42,910 nucleotides of DNA from Acrasis kona (GCA_026419775.2 JAOPGA020000908.1:1-42910), one strand, 5' to 3'; numbered from the stretch's first letter, positions 29,059-41,992 are shown. Notes: generated by a model from the sequence alone, not told the origin. Program-made: numbers and translations.

Positions 29059-32000
29059 TTACAACAAACTCTTCAACTTCTTCTTGGTCTCCTCATCAAG
29101 AGAAGCCAACAAACCATCCAACACAACACTAGAATCAGCCTTGACCAACTGTTGAATGTCCTTCTTCATCTTGATTTCGCTCAATGTTTTAATTTCGGAA
29201 TCAATCACATCCACATGATCTCTCAACCACTCTGCAATTTCCTTATCGCCATTCAAATCGCCACCCAACCACTTGTTCAACGCGTTGTTCCTTCTCTTGT
29301 TGAGAATCTACCAATCCTTCCAATCGGTCATAAATTTCCATCTCGGCTAATTTTCTCTTCAATCGATAATAAAAGAATCTTCTAGCGCTCTTCCATTCCA
29401 CGATGCTCTCGATTACATTCTTTGCTTTCATTCTACCGGGCGTGTCATGTAAATCAGCAAATGTTTCCGCCACATGGGTGTAAATCGGCAACAATCCCTG
29501 TTCAAATTTCTTCACTTGCTCTTGCGCACGTTTCTTTTCTCTCGAAGGAGTCACCGTGTCGTACAAGATGTTTTGAGTTTCGTTGAACAATTTGGAATAA
29601 TTCGAATCTAATCTCTTGGCCGCACCCAACAAATCTTCCTTTCTGAATTTAACCTCCACGATGCCGCTTGGTTCCAAAATACCTCCCTTGGATCGTTGAT
29701 CGGCGTACATGCTCATCATGGAAGGATTGATTTGTGGATCCACCACCACCCACGCACCTCCTCTCAGCTCACCGAACGGCGGAATGTAAACAAACACGGG
29801 TCTCTTGTAATCAACGAGCGCATCCACAATCTGCGCTCCAAACTTCATCACCTCTTCGTACATGTCGCGCTGTCCGCCGCTGAATCCTCTCCAATTGGCA
29901 AAGATGAACAGCGGCAGTTGCTCTCCGTGATTGAAATCTCTGATGGCTTGTGCAGTCTTGTAGGCACTGTCCGGGAACCACACCTGACCTGATTTTTGTA
30001 CCACTCGTTCTCTGCTGGTGGGATCTGCTGGATCAGCCGGCGTGACTTGTTCGATGGTGCGAGTATCCACTGCGATGAATCCCACCGGGATGCCTCCGAG
30101 ACGAGCTCTAGCAATCACAATGTTCTTGGCCCATCCGGTTAGCGTTTCGAATACGCTATCGCGATCAAAGAAACCACTCACCCACTGTCCAGATTCGCTC
30201 GTGTGACCGCCCAACATGTGACGTGGATTGCTGACGTTGTCCTTGGTGGGCACAAAGTCAATATCGCGATCGGCTGGATCCAAAAGAGTCTTGTGGATCG
30301 GCAGAGCAGCGTCCACGTGTTTGGGAACGTAGCTCAGCCATTTGAGCATCTTGCCGACTGCCTTAAAGTCATCGTTGGCGATCAAATGGGTCACTCCGTT
30401 AGGGTGCATGATTTGAACGCCGCCCAATTGTAAATTACTGGTGTAGACGTCTCTGGACAACACCTTGTTGAGCGCCTGTGCACCTGTCAGTAGAATGGGC
30501 GCCCTGCGGTGTTGAATCACGCGTTGGCCCAATCGATTTAAATAAGCACCGATGCCGACGCTTCTGGCCGCTACGTAATTCATCGTAAATACTTGACCGT
30601 ACGCTCTCGAAGTTTCTCCAGCAATCATTCCGCTGGCACTTAGATTCTCCACTCCGATTCCATTTTCTTGACCAATCACATCCAGAATCTTCCACTTGTC
30701 ATTTCCGACCCATTCTGCATTCACGCTGGATTTGATTTTCTGATAATCTGCATCGCTCAGATACAAGTATTGGAAACCCTTGGTGGGATCGTTACGATCG
30801 TTCCATTCCACTTGGAAACATTGTTTTACTTCGGTGGCTAATCCAATTCTGGCACCTGAATTGGCGGCAATGTAAATTCTCGGAATTTTTTCTTTACGCG
30901 ACATGAGCGATGCCAGTTGGAACACTTTGTCCTCCAGAGGACCGAACGAACCAGATTGGAAGGTAATGTCGTTTGCAATCACCACCACGTTGCGTCCTTC
31001 CGGATACTCTGGCGTCTTGATGTTAAATTTCCAACAAATCATTCCCAATTTGTTCTTGCCCATGCACTGATCGTCGTCGAAAGAGGTCACGCTGGGCATT
31101 TCCACCAAATGTTGCAAATCGTGACCTAGTTGGTATTCGGTGGCAATCAATATGCTCTTTGGAATGATTTGTTTCAAATTCACGTTCAAATTCTTCGCAT
31201 GTTCCTTCCATAATCTACGCAACGACCATTCGAATAATTGTGGATAATCATAAACGTAACAAGTATCGTTGTTGTGAGCGATTCTTCTCTTTTGTGGAAC
31301 GTTATCGAGCAGAGTGTATGGAGAGTGAATGTCCATTCCATGGAATGCGCTTGGACCGAAGAATCCGCTGTACTTGATCTTGCCGCTCGTTTGATCCTTT
31401 ACTTCTTGGTACATATCGACGGTTAGTTTATAACCAGTCTTGTTGGTGGCGATGAATCGAAGGGGCATGCTAGGACTGTCCGGAGATGTCTTTGCATTCA
31501 ATTTAATCTCCACTTCTCCGATGCGTAAATTCCATAATCTCTTTGCATAATTGTTTTGGAATCTGGTGATGATTTGTTCGACCAGATCAGTCTTGACCAC
31601 CACTTCTGGTAAGAAATTAATAAAGATGTGATTTCCGAACGTTTGTTCGTAACGTGAATCGGCCATGGCTAATTCCAACGCGTTCAAACTGCTCACTAGG
31701 TACCTCTCCGCTTCGGTGATTTGGAATTCTTCTGGATTTTCAAAAGTGAAGATGTCTCCCTGCAACACGACCGTCCTAACGAAGAAACGCTTGTTGAGGT
31801 AATCGTAGCGATCGGCTTTGAAATGTGGTGATTTCTTTGGCACTCCGTAGTAGACGTGAATGGCGGGATCCTTATATGCGAATGGGGTGATTATGTAATT
31901 GCTCATTTTTCGTAAGAACAATTGGAAAGCTAGAGTGGGTTCAATGTGTCTGTACATTGGATCTTCCGCGTAGTCCATTCTTTGACGGAACGTAAAGTAG

Positions 32001-35000
32001 TACGGTAGTTTGGATGGAATGTCCACGACGACGGTGACTCTCTTGATGTCATAATTGTCCAATTCGTTTTGATGTTGGGAGATGATGTCGGATAAAAGTT
32101 TGACCATTTCTTGATCGGTGGGATGGGACGAATTGGGGGTGGCGCTGGCGCTGTTTGCTCTTGATCGGCTCTGAATGTTATCCACATCTAACGTTTCGGC
32201 GGTTGCGTTTGCTTCATTGTTATTTTGTTTGTCAACCAATAAAACTATTTTTAGAATGTTGGTCTGATCTGCATCATTTGAGGATTGAACGTTTTTGAAT
32301 TGTTCCAATGCGAGCGAAAGTTCAGATCTGACCTGATCGATGGAATCGAAAATGACCATGATTCCAAATCCAACGCTGTCCTCGCTCTCCATCACTAAAC
32401 TGCTTAACGCATCAAATGAAATACTTCCGACGATTCCGTCCGTTTTTCTTAACGAAGGTAACGTTCCGTAATTGTTGTTATCCTTGCTTGTAAATCTAAA
32501 CTCTACTGACTTGAACTGATCGCTTTGTTTGATGCGAACGTCCGAGATGTCGAACGCAACATATGCCTTTCTAATGTAAACTTCAGATGCAAGATCGCGC
32601 ACTCCGGAATGTTCGTGTCCGAAAAATGTCATCAAAATGTCGAAACTGTAATTTGACCTCGTGATGAGATCTTGAAGCGCTTGGTAACGTGCTTGTGGTG
32701 ATTCTAACAAACTGGCGCGAATCAAAATGTTTTCCATCTCTTGTTGCATCTTCTTGTAACTCGGAAGCCTTGATCTCATCAACATGTTCTTTGCTTTCAA
32801 CACCACATCAGAATAGTTCTTGTTGACCAGAGATGATAATTCGTTGAGTTGATGTAAGAATTCCGCGACCATGTCCAAACGTTCTACTTGATCCAATAGG
32901 GCCACTACGACCTTATTCTTCTTGACTAACCTGCATTGAGATAATGCAATGTGGAATGTTTTGTCAATGTTGTCGACGTGTTGTTCGCGTAGTTCTAACC
33001 AAACGGCTTCTCTTCTCTTGACGCTATCGAATTGTTTCTCTACTTGAAGGTATTCGTCGATGAGTTGACTCAATATTTGGAACGCATGTTTTTTGTAACC
33101 AGCATCATGTAGATCGCACAATGCTATGAGCGGTTTGACCGAAGTCAAGAATTCTTCCCTTCTAGAATCGCTTAGATTGTTTTGTGCATGATTGAGGATG
33201 ACTTGTTTGAGTTTAGTCATGAGATCGTCGCTCACTTCAATGTTTTCCGATCCGCGTTGAATTGATAATTCGATGGGTTGGTAGAAACCAGTCGTCAATA
33301 ATTGCACGAGTTCCTTTTGTAGTGAGCCAGGAATGTTCTTTCTAATCACGCTCAATTGTTCGACGAATTGATATAAAAGAATGGAGCGATCGGATAATTT
33401 TCTGATTCCCTTGATGGCTTGCTTCAATTTGTCTTCGAACTGTTGTGATGGGTAGTCATATCCTCGGAGGATATTTTGTAAAAGTTGAATTCCTTGGTTG
33501 AGTTGATGGTTGGAATTGACGTTGGTTTGTGGGAAGTGTGGTGGGAATGTTCCTTCGTATAGAACGCTTCTTTGAACGGAAGATTTGTCGTCCAATTCCA
33601 AAGTTGCGATAATGTCTCCTTGGTTGACCGTACTTCCTTCGACAATTTCACGTTGCACGCATCCTGCCAATGGTGCATATACAGTGATAATCATCTTCAT
33701 CACTTCCAACTCTGCAATTGGTTTGTTGGCACCGACGTGTGCTCCGTTGTCAACCAAATATCTCACGAGCTTACCGCTGACCTTTGCACGAATTTGACTT
33801 GGGTCGAATTCCTTTGTAAACACGCACACGCGACCGTCGACAGTCACACGAAGTCCGTTTGGATCTTCAGTGGCATACGAAATGTGACTCGTGGATTGGT
33901 TAATTAGAACCAACATGGCTTCGTCGCGAAGTACTTTGATTTCGGCTTCCATGAAACTTCCATTCATGGAGAATGTGAATTTGTTTGGACCGGACCAAGT
34001 TCCTGTCATGCTGTATTTGATCGAGTTTAGGATGAGATCAATTTGGAATGTTGTTTGTAGCAGGTCGAATGTGGGTTGTTGACCTCTTTCGATGAACCAA
34101 CACCATTTGCTTCTATTTTCGCTCACGATACGTTGAACCGTGTGTATAGCGCCACAAAGAACCGTTAGAATGTTATTGGGTTTTTCGACTTCAATCTTGT
34201 CTCTGATGAGTCCATCCAGCCATGACGTGTCATGAGTGTTTCTGGCAAATTGTTCTCTCTTTAGCAGAGTGATCAAGTACTCTTGAGTCGTCCTTATGTC
34301 ACCACGAATGGATAATTCCAACAGAGCTGTGATCATGATGTTTCGTGCTTCGTCTCTCGTTCTTCCGTGTGCGAAAAGATGTCCAAATTGTGAATCGCTA
34401 TAAGCATGGATAGCACCTTGGGACCGAATGGAGAAGTAACCCCAAATATCGGGTGTGTTGCGGAAGTTCAATTCAACGACGCTACCGCAAGTAGGTTGGA
34501 ATCCTTCCTCTGGATTCTCGGCTGTGATGCGACACGCTATGACGTGACCGTCTGGTTCGCGTGGCGTTGCATTGTCAAAGTCGATTGGGTTGGTACCCTC
34601 TCTATCCTCACATTGCAGGAAGCCGCGAATGTCTGGAATGTTTGAAAGTGGGATTCCCATGGCTACTTGAAGCTGAATGCTTGGAATGTTCGTTTGAGTG
34701 ATCCACTCGGTGACTGGATGTTCAACCTAAAAAAATAATTACGCTACGTAGAGTTTAACGAACATACTTGTAATCTGGGATTCAACTCCAAGAAGTAGAA
34801 CTTTTCATTATGAGCATCATATAAATACTCTACTGTACCAGCGCAAGAGTATCTTACGCTCTTTGCTAGTCTTACTGCGGCCTGCTCCATCTCTAATAAA
34901 GTTTTTCTGCTTGCGACGGTGACTGGACCCTCTTCAATGATTTTTTGATGTCTTCTTTGAACGGAACAATCACGACTGTACAAAGCAACTGCATTGTTGT

Positions 35001-35944
35001 ACTCGTCAGCTACGATCTGTACTTCTAAATGTCTGCTGCTTGGATGTGCCAATTTCATCAAAAAAATAGGACTTCCAGGAACTTCCTGTTTGACTTGTTG
35101 GTAACCCAGTCTCATTTCGTCGTCATCGTGAACTTTTCTAATACCTTTTCCTCCACCTCCTTCTGAAGCCTTGATCATGATTGGATAACCAATCTTCTTC
35201 GCACTGTCTACAGCTTGTTGCTCATCATGTATACAAGCATCCTGGAAAGTTTGGTCTGGTATGTCTACGACCTCGTCAGAAGACGTTGGGATGGGAATGT
35301 GAAGTCCAGAACCGCTCCAAGGTAGAGTTGGTACGCCAGCGGACTCAGCAATGATTGAGGAACTAATTTTATCTCCCAACATTTGCATTGGATGAGGATT
35401 GGGTCCGATGAACACAATCTTGGTTCTTGTCTGATGCGCGGTTAATTTTGAATTTGTAAAACAAGTCTCACCTGACTCAATGACTGTGGTAGTTCAGGGT
35501 TCTCACTAGCATGTCCCCAACCAGGCCAAACAGCATCGCAGTTTGTCCTCTCGGCAATATCTACAATGAGCTTCACATTTGCAAAATTGTTAAAGTTTCC
35601 TTCTCCGGGAACCTGCATATAAGTTTGTGTGTTTACGTGATTCATACCTGAACGAGCTCGTCCGCTAAACGTACGTACTCTTGATTGGCTTGAATGTCCT
35701 CAGGTGTCGCCATCACTACAAATTTCAAAGCTTTTCCATCTCCAAATGTCTCAAATGCCCATTTTCGCATGCTTCGGATTGCCTTCACTGCTGCAATTCC
35801 ATTGTTGGCAATGAGAATCTTCTCAATTACTCTTCTACCGTCTTTCTTGTGAACATAGAGTTGTATGATATCACGGTATGAAAAAGAGTCCACGAAATGG
35901 CTCGGAGTACTAGGTGTTTGAGGGTTGTATATGTCGTGGCTCAT
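29059..35944 (-). CDS. ACC: Acetyl-CoA carboxylase, multidomain eukaryotic type
   Basis: Makes malonyl-CoA from acetyl-CoA, bicarbonate and ATP, the committed step of fatty-acid synthesis. Exons are 35944-35648, 35612-35472, 35430-34768 and 34726-29312, with introns of 35, 40 and 41 nt, then a last coding part 29295-29059 in another phase. The biotin carboxylase shows [21 protein letters not shown] and [11 protein letters not shown]; the biotin carrier shows ELEVMKMI with the biotinylated Lys at about 33730. The central region and the carboxyltransferase halves ([24 protein letters not shown]) follow. About 2,250 residues is the family norm. The last 78 residues ([18 protein letters not shown]) are homologous but out of frame unless 16 nt at 29296-29311, GT...AG, are removed. 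No transit peptide is seen, so the enzyme is probably cytosolic. Confidence 0.95.
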
Positions 35945-36253
35945 CAATCTTGCACCAGATTTTCACTTTCAAGGTCAACTTAGGCTCAGTATCACAAACA
36001 TTTCAACGTTATCATCCCAACGATCACTACTCCTAAAAGAAGGTTTTTATTAGGAGCATTCCAGGACACAAAACAATAACCCATCAACTACACAACAAGA
36101 TCATGTGTGAGCGACAAAGGTTACAGTATTTTTTGGCGCGTGATGTATGACTAACACATCCAAAGACGGTAACTCATTTTCATTACTGTGGGTCACATAC
36201 AATGATGCATTTGTTGGAGATGAAGCAAAACACAAATAAAATAATTGCAATCT
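35945..36253. promoter_or_regulatory. Upstream region of acetyl-CoA carboxylase
   Basis: About 300 bp between the carboxylase start and the end of the phosphatase gene on the same strand. It should hold the carboxylase promoter and the phosphatase 3' end. No motif was recognised. Confidence 0.35.
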
Positions 36254-38190
36254 TTATTTCCTTCTCTCAAACTGATCGAAAACGTTTCCACTTTCGTCAA
36301 CAGCCTTCACAGACAATCCTTTTGCAGCACTGCAAGTCACGGAATAGAAATGATATTTAGTACCTACTTTCTCAACGAATGGATTTAACGTAGCAGAACG
36401 CAACACACCCATAGCACCATCTCCAACAAACACAGTACCATTGGAAACATTTGTATCGTTGGAAATGACAACGTTATTGGCAATCACTTTGGATCGTTTA
36501 AATGTATGATCATGATTTTCAAAGGCTAATGAAACATTGTATTGTGAGAAAAGAGGAGCCCATACTCGTAATCCCTCAACAACCAAAAAGTCATCATTCT
36601 TTCTCGACGTTGGATATAACGGCGCATGGTAGGTTACCATCTTGACAGTGTCTGATATGTTTTGTCTCTCCCATACGTTCTTCATCCATTCCACCTGATC
36701 AGCATGAGGAACCGTCACTCCGCTATCCAATACCGTAATGCTGCAACCTTTGCTGATTTTATGAATGTGGAATGTGCTCTGGCTGAGTGGAGCGACACCA
36801 ACCTGGTGACTCACGTAATGTAGATAAGGCACGGCCTCGTACTTTTCTCTGTAGAATTTCCCATGAATGGCTTCGTGGTTACCAATGGCTGAAAGTAAAG
36901 GAATCATGTGTCCATCTGTTGTGACTGCATTTGCTTGATAGGCTGACAGGAAGGAATACCAACGAGAGAAACAAGGAAGGAAACCATTATCATAGGCCAG
37001 ATCTCCACCAACCGCTAAACACGTTAAAAAATTATAGTTAAAAATGACGTTACCAATGAATGCAGGATTTGTGGCGGCTGCTTGCTTAGTTATATCAATA
37101 CTTGCTTGTGTGTATCCCATGTCACCTCCTGCTGCAAAAGTGACTTCGTCCACATCATAATTTAATGTTCTAAACTTTCTAACATCATCCTCATAAGCCA
37201 ATCCATCAGCTCCCTGTAGAACGGCTTGGAAGCTATATGAAGTACCTGGTGTTAGGTCGATTAGATCACATGTGTGGACCCATCTATCCTGTGGTTCCCA
37301 CTGTATCGTATTCATGTTGAATGAAGTGCAAGGTCTCTCAACGTTATCGATCTTGATGTAAGCTCTGACTGGAGCTGTTTTTGAGAAGAATTTCACAATC
37401 ATTTCAGTGTCGGCTTTCTCAGGAAGATTAACCGTCACCATACATATACCGGCGTCTGCAATGTTAAATTTTGATGTACAAGATACTTACTGCAAATCAC
37501 ATTCTTATCAGTGATGCGTGTGAAGGATGTAGAGAAGGCAATTGGGTTGACACAGACGCAAGTCCCAAAGAAAACCAAATTGAAAATCACCACACCTACA
37601 TTTGCTAATAACAAAAAGACTAAAAACGCAATAACTCTTGTTGTAAAAAAGGATCTGGCCTTTTCGCCCAATGTTTTAGTGGGGGGCATTGGGGTTTTTG
37701 GTGAATTATCGAACTTTAATTCAACGTCCAATCCATAGTCATACTCGTCAGAAATCTCGTCATCACTTAACTTGTGTTTGGGTGATAGCTGTGCCAGCAC
37801 ACCAGCACCTGCATTTGAGTCCTCAATGTTACTTCTCCACCTCCAATAAAGGAAAGCTAACGTAGTAAGTAGTGATGTTTGTGCGAGGCAAATGAAGATT
37901 CCCCATCCAATATGTAGCAAATGAAAGGCTACTGCAAACACGACGAAATTGTTGGAGAGTAATAGTTGTATGTATACGTTGACAACTTCCAATATCCATA
38001 AAAATTTAATAATGTTGTCTCTTGTCCTGTTTGGACCAAAATCTCTAATCTTGCGGGCGACTATTCCTCTTATTATTGAGATGATGAGCCACATAACAAT
38101 AAAAATGAATAATAGAACTGATCCACCGACGATGAATCCATGATAAAAGTTGAACCCATTCTTGCTTCCTATTGCCGGAGCGTAATTCAT
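36254..38190 (-). CDS. Membrane-anchored purple acid phosphatase-like protein
   Basis: Three exons (38190-37491, 37455-37054, 37014-36254) with introns of 35 and 39 nt give 620 residues. The first ~220 residues are a polytopic membrane domain with four to five helices (for example FIVGGSVLLFIFIVMWLI and VIAFLVFLLLANVGVVIF). A fibronectin-like strand region follows, then a metallophosphoesterase domain carrying the purple acid phosphatase ligand set: GGDMG, GGDLAY, GNHE, TYHAPLYP and ENHDHTFKRS. Such enzymes hydrolyse phosphate monoesters with an Fe/metal pair. The domain probably faces the lumen or outside, since it has several NxS/T sites. The 39-nt intron is in frame, so it does not interrupt the reading frame if left in. 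Fusion to a membrane domain is unusual for this family. Confidence 0.85.
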
Positions 38191-38567
38191 TTTTAGTTAC
38201 AAAGAAAATCTTCAAGTTGAGAAAAAAAACTAGCAATTTTCGGAATAATTGGTTGTTTTGGTTACCTCCGCAGGTTTCATTTACTTTACAACGTGATAAT
38301 GTCAAGTGTTACAAAGTCGTAATTTCTCGAAATAATATGAATGGTAAAGATGCTTCTTGAAGAAACATTGGTTGACGTGTTCCAAGGAGTTGATGAATAA
38401 AGAGGATTAATATTATTTTGTATTGTGGATTATAATATTTATAGTCCGACTCTCCAATTTTGAATTAAACCGCACTACATACAAAGTCATTCGGGTCTAA
38501 TTCTGCAACATCGTAGCTATTTTAATGAGCGAGAATTCAATTGCAATAGCTAAAAGACAAACAAAAC
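38191..38567. promoter_or_regulatory. Divergent promoter region
   Basis: AT-rich DNA between the phosphatase start and the surface-protein start; both promoters should lie here. No conserved element was identified. Confidence 0.35.
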
Positions 38568-39944
38568 ATGCATAACACAATAGTACTAAGCATCCTAGTT
38601 CTATTAAGTTTACACTCACTCGTACTTGGCCAAATCTTCACAGATGGTTCTAGTAAATATTACATCGTCAAAGACAAAAGGATATCAAGCTATAGAATAT
38701 CACAATCACCAAACGGTGCTATATCCTATACATTCGTGTCAAGCTACCCATTCAGCTCAGATATTCCAGACTCTCCGTTAATCTCAGATCTCACCGCTAC
38801 AAACGCTTATACAGCTAACAGTGGAGCTGCATTGACCAAAATTGAATTAGCTACTGGAACTATTTCGACATTCGCTACTGCAACTTATCCTGTTGGTTAC
38901 ATTAACATTGATGTGGACGACAACAACTTGTATGCCGTTGAAGTCGATATTACCACCGTAAAAGCTATCAACGTTTACCCGTTGAACTCACTAAACAACT
39001 CACAGTCTATCAGCGTTGCTCCTACTCCATCCAACTATTACAATGGTGCCCTAAAAGCTGATCCAACCAACAAGAAAACATACATTATTACACAAATTAT
39101 ACAAAGAGAGATAGAGTACAGAGTTTCACAACTAGATAATAACGCCAAAACAATAAGCACTCCCCTACCAATAAGCAATAACAATGGAGGGGTTATCATA
39201 CAGCCAATTGATTCTACATCATTTGTTTCTTATGAAGATGATCTCAAATACTACAAGATTAACAACGGAGTCGTCTCTTTAACGAGAAGTGTAAATGTGG
39301 ATAACTCAAACTATACACCTCAAAAAGGTTTTTTGAAGACTTCTACTGGTGGAAGTCCACTCCCAAACGTTAACATATTCTCATATTATGGATGTCAAGC
39401 TGGAAGTGGTACTTCATCGTGCAGCAGAGCTATTTTCACCCAGTACAGCACTACTGGTGATATTTTATATGGTCCTTATAACCTACCACAATCTGGATTC
39501 TACAGCAGTTCTAACCGCTACACAGGAGCATCTGCTACTTTTAATGGTAGATATGGAAATCTCGTTTTAATCGGTGATTATGTTGTTTATCCTATTTTCA
39601 GTGATTTGTCAACAGTGTCAAAGATTGTTTCATTCAATTACAAAACTAACAATACTATTATTCAGGACTTTGATGGCTCAGTGACAACTTCTGCTGCACC
39701 AACAGATACTGCCGTTGAAACTACTAATGCGTTGCAATCTACTAATACTTTGCAATCTACTTCTGCATTAACAACTAAACAAGCTGCAACCACAACCACT
39801 TCCCCATCAACTTCAGCACCTGCAGGTAATAATGAATCAGGAGAAAATAATGCAAGAGAATCTTCGGGTGCAATTCAAAATCCAATTTATACTTTATTGA
39901 TTGCGACTGCCATTGTAGCTACTATTTCCTTTTGTTCCTTGTAA
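38568..39944 (+). CDS. GPI-type cell-surface protein
   Basis: A single exon of 458 residues from MHNTIVLSILVLLSLHSLVLG, a clear signal peptide cut before QIF. The body is Ser/Thr/Asn-rich and beta-strand-like, with repeated YP/Y-x-I patterns, suggesting a propeller-like extracellular domain. One Cys pair region (YYGCQAGSGTSSC) is seen. Residues about 375-435 form a Thr/Ser/Ala stalk with three near-repeats of the word LQST. The C-terminus is a hydrophobic run (IYTLLIATAIVATISFCSL) with no charged tail, typical of a GPI-anchor signal. The likely role is adhesion or coat, but no family is recognised. Confidence 0.75.
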   Translation: MHNTIVLSILVLLSLHSLVLGQIFTDGSSKYYIVKDKRISSYRISQSPNGAISYTFVSSYPFSSDIPDSPLISDLTATNAYTANSGAALTKIELATGTISTFATATYPVGYINIDVDDNNLYAVEVDITTVKAINVYPLNSLNNSQSISVAPTPSNYYNGALKADPTNKKTYIITQIIQREIEYRVSQLDNNAKTISTPLPISNNNGGVIIQPIDSTSFVSYEDDLKYYKINNGVVSLTRSVNVDNSNYTPQKGFLKTSTGGSPLPNVNIFSYYGCQAGSGTSSCSRAIFTQYSTTGDILYGPYNLPQSGFYSSSNRYTGASATFNGRYGNLVLIGDYVVYPIFSDLSTVSKIVSFNYKTNNTIIQDFDGSVTTSAAPTDTAVETTNALQSTNTLQSTSALTTKQAATTTTSPSTSAPAGNNESGENNARESSGAIQNPIYTLLIATAIVATISFCSL

Positions 39945-40247
39945 AGAGTTGAAATAAAGTGCTTTTATTGATTTAATTTAAAGTGTTAATAACTTTGGTT
40001 CGTCATCCTGAAGGAACCAAAGTCTTGAAATAATACAAACCCCAAGAATGTTCAAACCTTCTAAAATTTATCAACTAAAAGTGTCTTTGATTTCAATATA
40101 AAAAACTGTGTTGTTATGGCCTTCCATGTTTAATCATCTGCGCCTTTATGTCATGCACACTATTCAAGGCCTTCTATGGTATCTGCATCTTGTGGTCTTC
40201 GTCAAGTTGTTACAATCAACTTAGTTATTTGAACTCAATTGTGTGAA
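39945..40247. other. Intergenic region with a hairpin
   Basis: AT-rich DNA between two plus-strand genes; it should hold the surface-protein 3' end and the MPP10 promoter. An AATAAAG-type poly(A) signal overlaps the surface-protein stop at about 39952. The only structured element is the inverted repeat at 39993-40022. GGCCTTCCATG and GGCCTTCTATGG form a loose direct repeat at about 40118 and 40168. Confidence 0.45.
39993..40022 (+). repeat. Inverted repeat, 9-bp arms, 12-base loop
   Basis: CTTTGGTTC at 39993-40001 pairs perfectly with GAACCAAAG at 40014-40022. It lies 49 bp past the surface-protein stop codon, so it could be a 3' UTR or 3'-end element of that transcript. Confidence 0.65.
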
Positions 40248-41992
40248 ATGGCATTGGCTCTACCGTCAGAGCGATTCGCTGATGAACTCAATGAGCATGT
40301 AGAAAATTTTTACGCAAAAAACGATAAATTAAGAGAAAAACTCTTGACAAATTCGAAACAATTGTATGATTTAGGTAACAGCAACACATAATCGAGGTTA
40401 CATTAACACAAAATACAGCCAAATCAATAGAAATAGATGTAACAAAAGGAAAAGGTCTCAAACAACTTTTTGTGAAAGGGTATTTCGATAACATGTCATT
40501 TCAACTCATGAATATAGGTTTGATGATGAACAAATATGGACTCAACTACAAAAACATCATGAACCTCTACTCAAAGGTCTCGAACAACGGATAAATCAAA
40601 TACCGCAGGATGACGACCTTTTAAAACCAGAGTATTTGGAAGATCTTGACGACGAAAAAGATGACGATGACGATGATGACGATGAGCAAGAAGGAGAATT
40701 GGACGAAAGAGCATTAAGGCGCGCTATGGCAAACGAAGAAGATGAAAGCGATGATGATGATGATGATGCAGAATCGATGAACAATCCATCAAACTTGAAT
40801 GAAGAGGACATGGAAAAGAAGAACCACAGACAACTTCCCGAGGATTTGAATGAATTTTTGGACCATCTAGAGGACAAGCTCGATGACATTGATGAATTCG
40901 AATATCAAGATGAAGATAGACAAGATCCCTACAGCAAAGAAGACGCAAGAGCTCTCGCAGAGTTATACGGAGATGATTACGATGACGAAGAAGAAGAAGA
41001 GGACGAATACGATCAACCCGACGAAGGTCCCAAAACATTATTCGAACAACAACAAGCACAAATGTTATCCGAAATTGAAGAATTGGAAGAAAAGAATGTT
41101 GCAGAAAAGGAGTGGCAACAGACTGGTGAGGTCGCATCCATGAAGAGACCAAAAAATAGTTTGCTCGATTCCGATCTTGATTTCGAACACACCACAGCAG
41201 TAAGTACCATTCTCCGAAATGATTAATCCATGTCAGTCCAAACCAATCATCACGGAACAAATCACGCAAGATTTGGAATCCATCATCATCAATAGGATCG
41301 TAACAAGGGTATTCGACGACGTAGAGAAACCGACATTAGAGGACGATAAACAAAATTTACAAAATCAAGCGGAGCTCAAACATGAAAAGGGCAAAAAGTC
41401 GCTTGCTCAAGTATACGAGGAAATGTACCTCAAAAAAGTGGAAGGAAAAGATGTGGAGGAAGAAGAGACGAATGGGGATCCAAAGATCTTAGCAACCAAA
41501 CAAAGCGTCAAGAAACTCGTCGCAGAAGCACTTTACAAGCTCAACATTATGAGCAGCTTCAACTACGTAGCACCTCCAACGGTCGCCCCCGAAACAGAAA
41601 CATCACAACAGAGCGAATCGATACTCACACAGGAAACACTACCCGCACAAGAGGTCATGAGCGGCATCAAGTGGTTGCCTCAAGGTGACGTCGAACAAGA
41701 TTCAGAAGATCGTAAGAGAAAGAGAAGAAGCATCAAAGCAATCAGCAAAAAGAAATTCAAGGGTGCGGAGGAGTTGATCGATACGATCCAACCAGGTAGC
41801 AAGACTCAACGTGATAGGTTGAGCAAGGACATTGAAGAGAGCAAAGGTATTGATGTGGATCAAAGAGGATTCAGCAGCAGCAAGAAGTTCTTCCAAATCA
41901 TTAATGATAATTTACAAAAGCATGGAGCGAAAAAACAAGAAAAGCCGAAAAAGGATCAGGACACATCAAAAGCATACAAGATGCGATTATAA
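40248..41992 (+). CDS. MPP10: U3 snoRNP protein MPP10
   Basis: Part of the SSU processome that cleaves pre-18S rRNA in the nucleolus, working with Imp3 and Imp4. Exons 40248-40374, 40419-40479, 40518-41199 and 41237-41992, with introns of 44, 38 and 37 nt, give 541 residues. Landmarks shared with the human protein are an N-terminal LYDL, the GFDDEQIWTQL block, long Asp/Glu runs (about 85-250), the KRPKNSLLDSDLDFEH block, then KPIITEQIT and the C-terminal HEKGKKSLAQVYEEMY block. A Lys/Arg-rich stretch (DRKRKRRSIKAISKKKF) and a tail ending KAYKMRL complete it. The small exon 2 was placed by phase and by alignment to the family. The gene ends 14 bp from the convergent calmodulin-like gene. Confidence 0.9.

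Noticed and set aside
29222-29312. A conventional ~94-nt intron explaining the carboxylase phase change
   Set aside because: Using the upstream GT would remove a helix conserved in eukaryotic acetyl-CoA carboxylases.
36254-37441. Treating the phosphatase domain as a separate gene starting at its first in-frame Met
   Set aside because: A 35-nt intron with GTAAGT donor joins it in phase to the membrane domain, and no separate promoter space exists.
40636-41226. Reading the MPP10 middle exon as a separate acidic protein
   Set aside because: The frame continues from exon 2 through a GT-AG intron and ends in another intron; conserved MPP10 blocks lie on both sides.
40724-41269. Minus-strand frame of 181 codons opposite MPP10
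   Set aside because: Its His/Leu/Arg-rich composition is the antisense image of MPP10's Asp/Glu codons.
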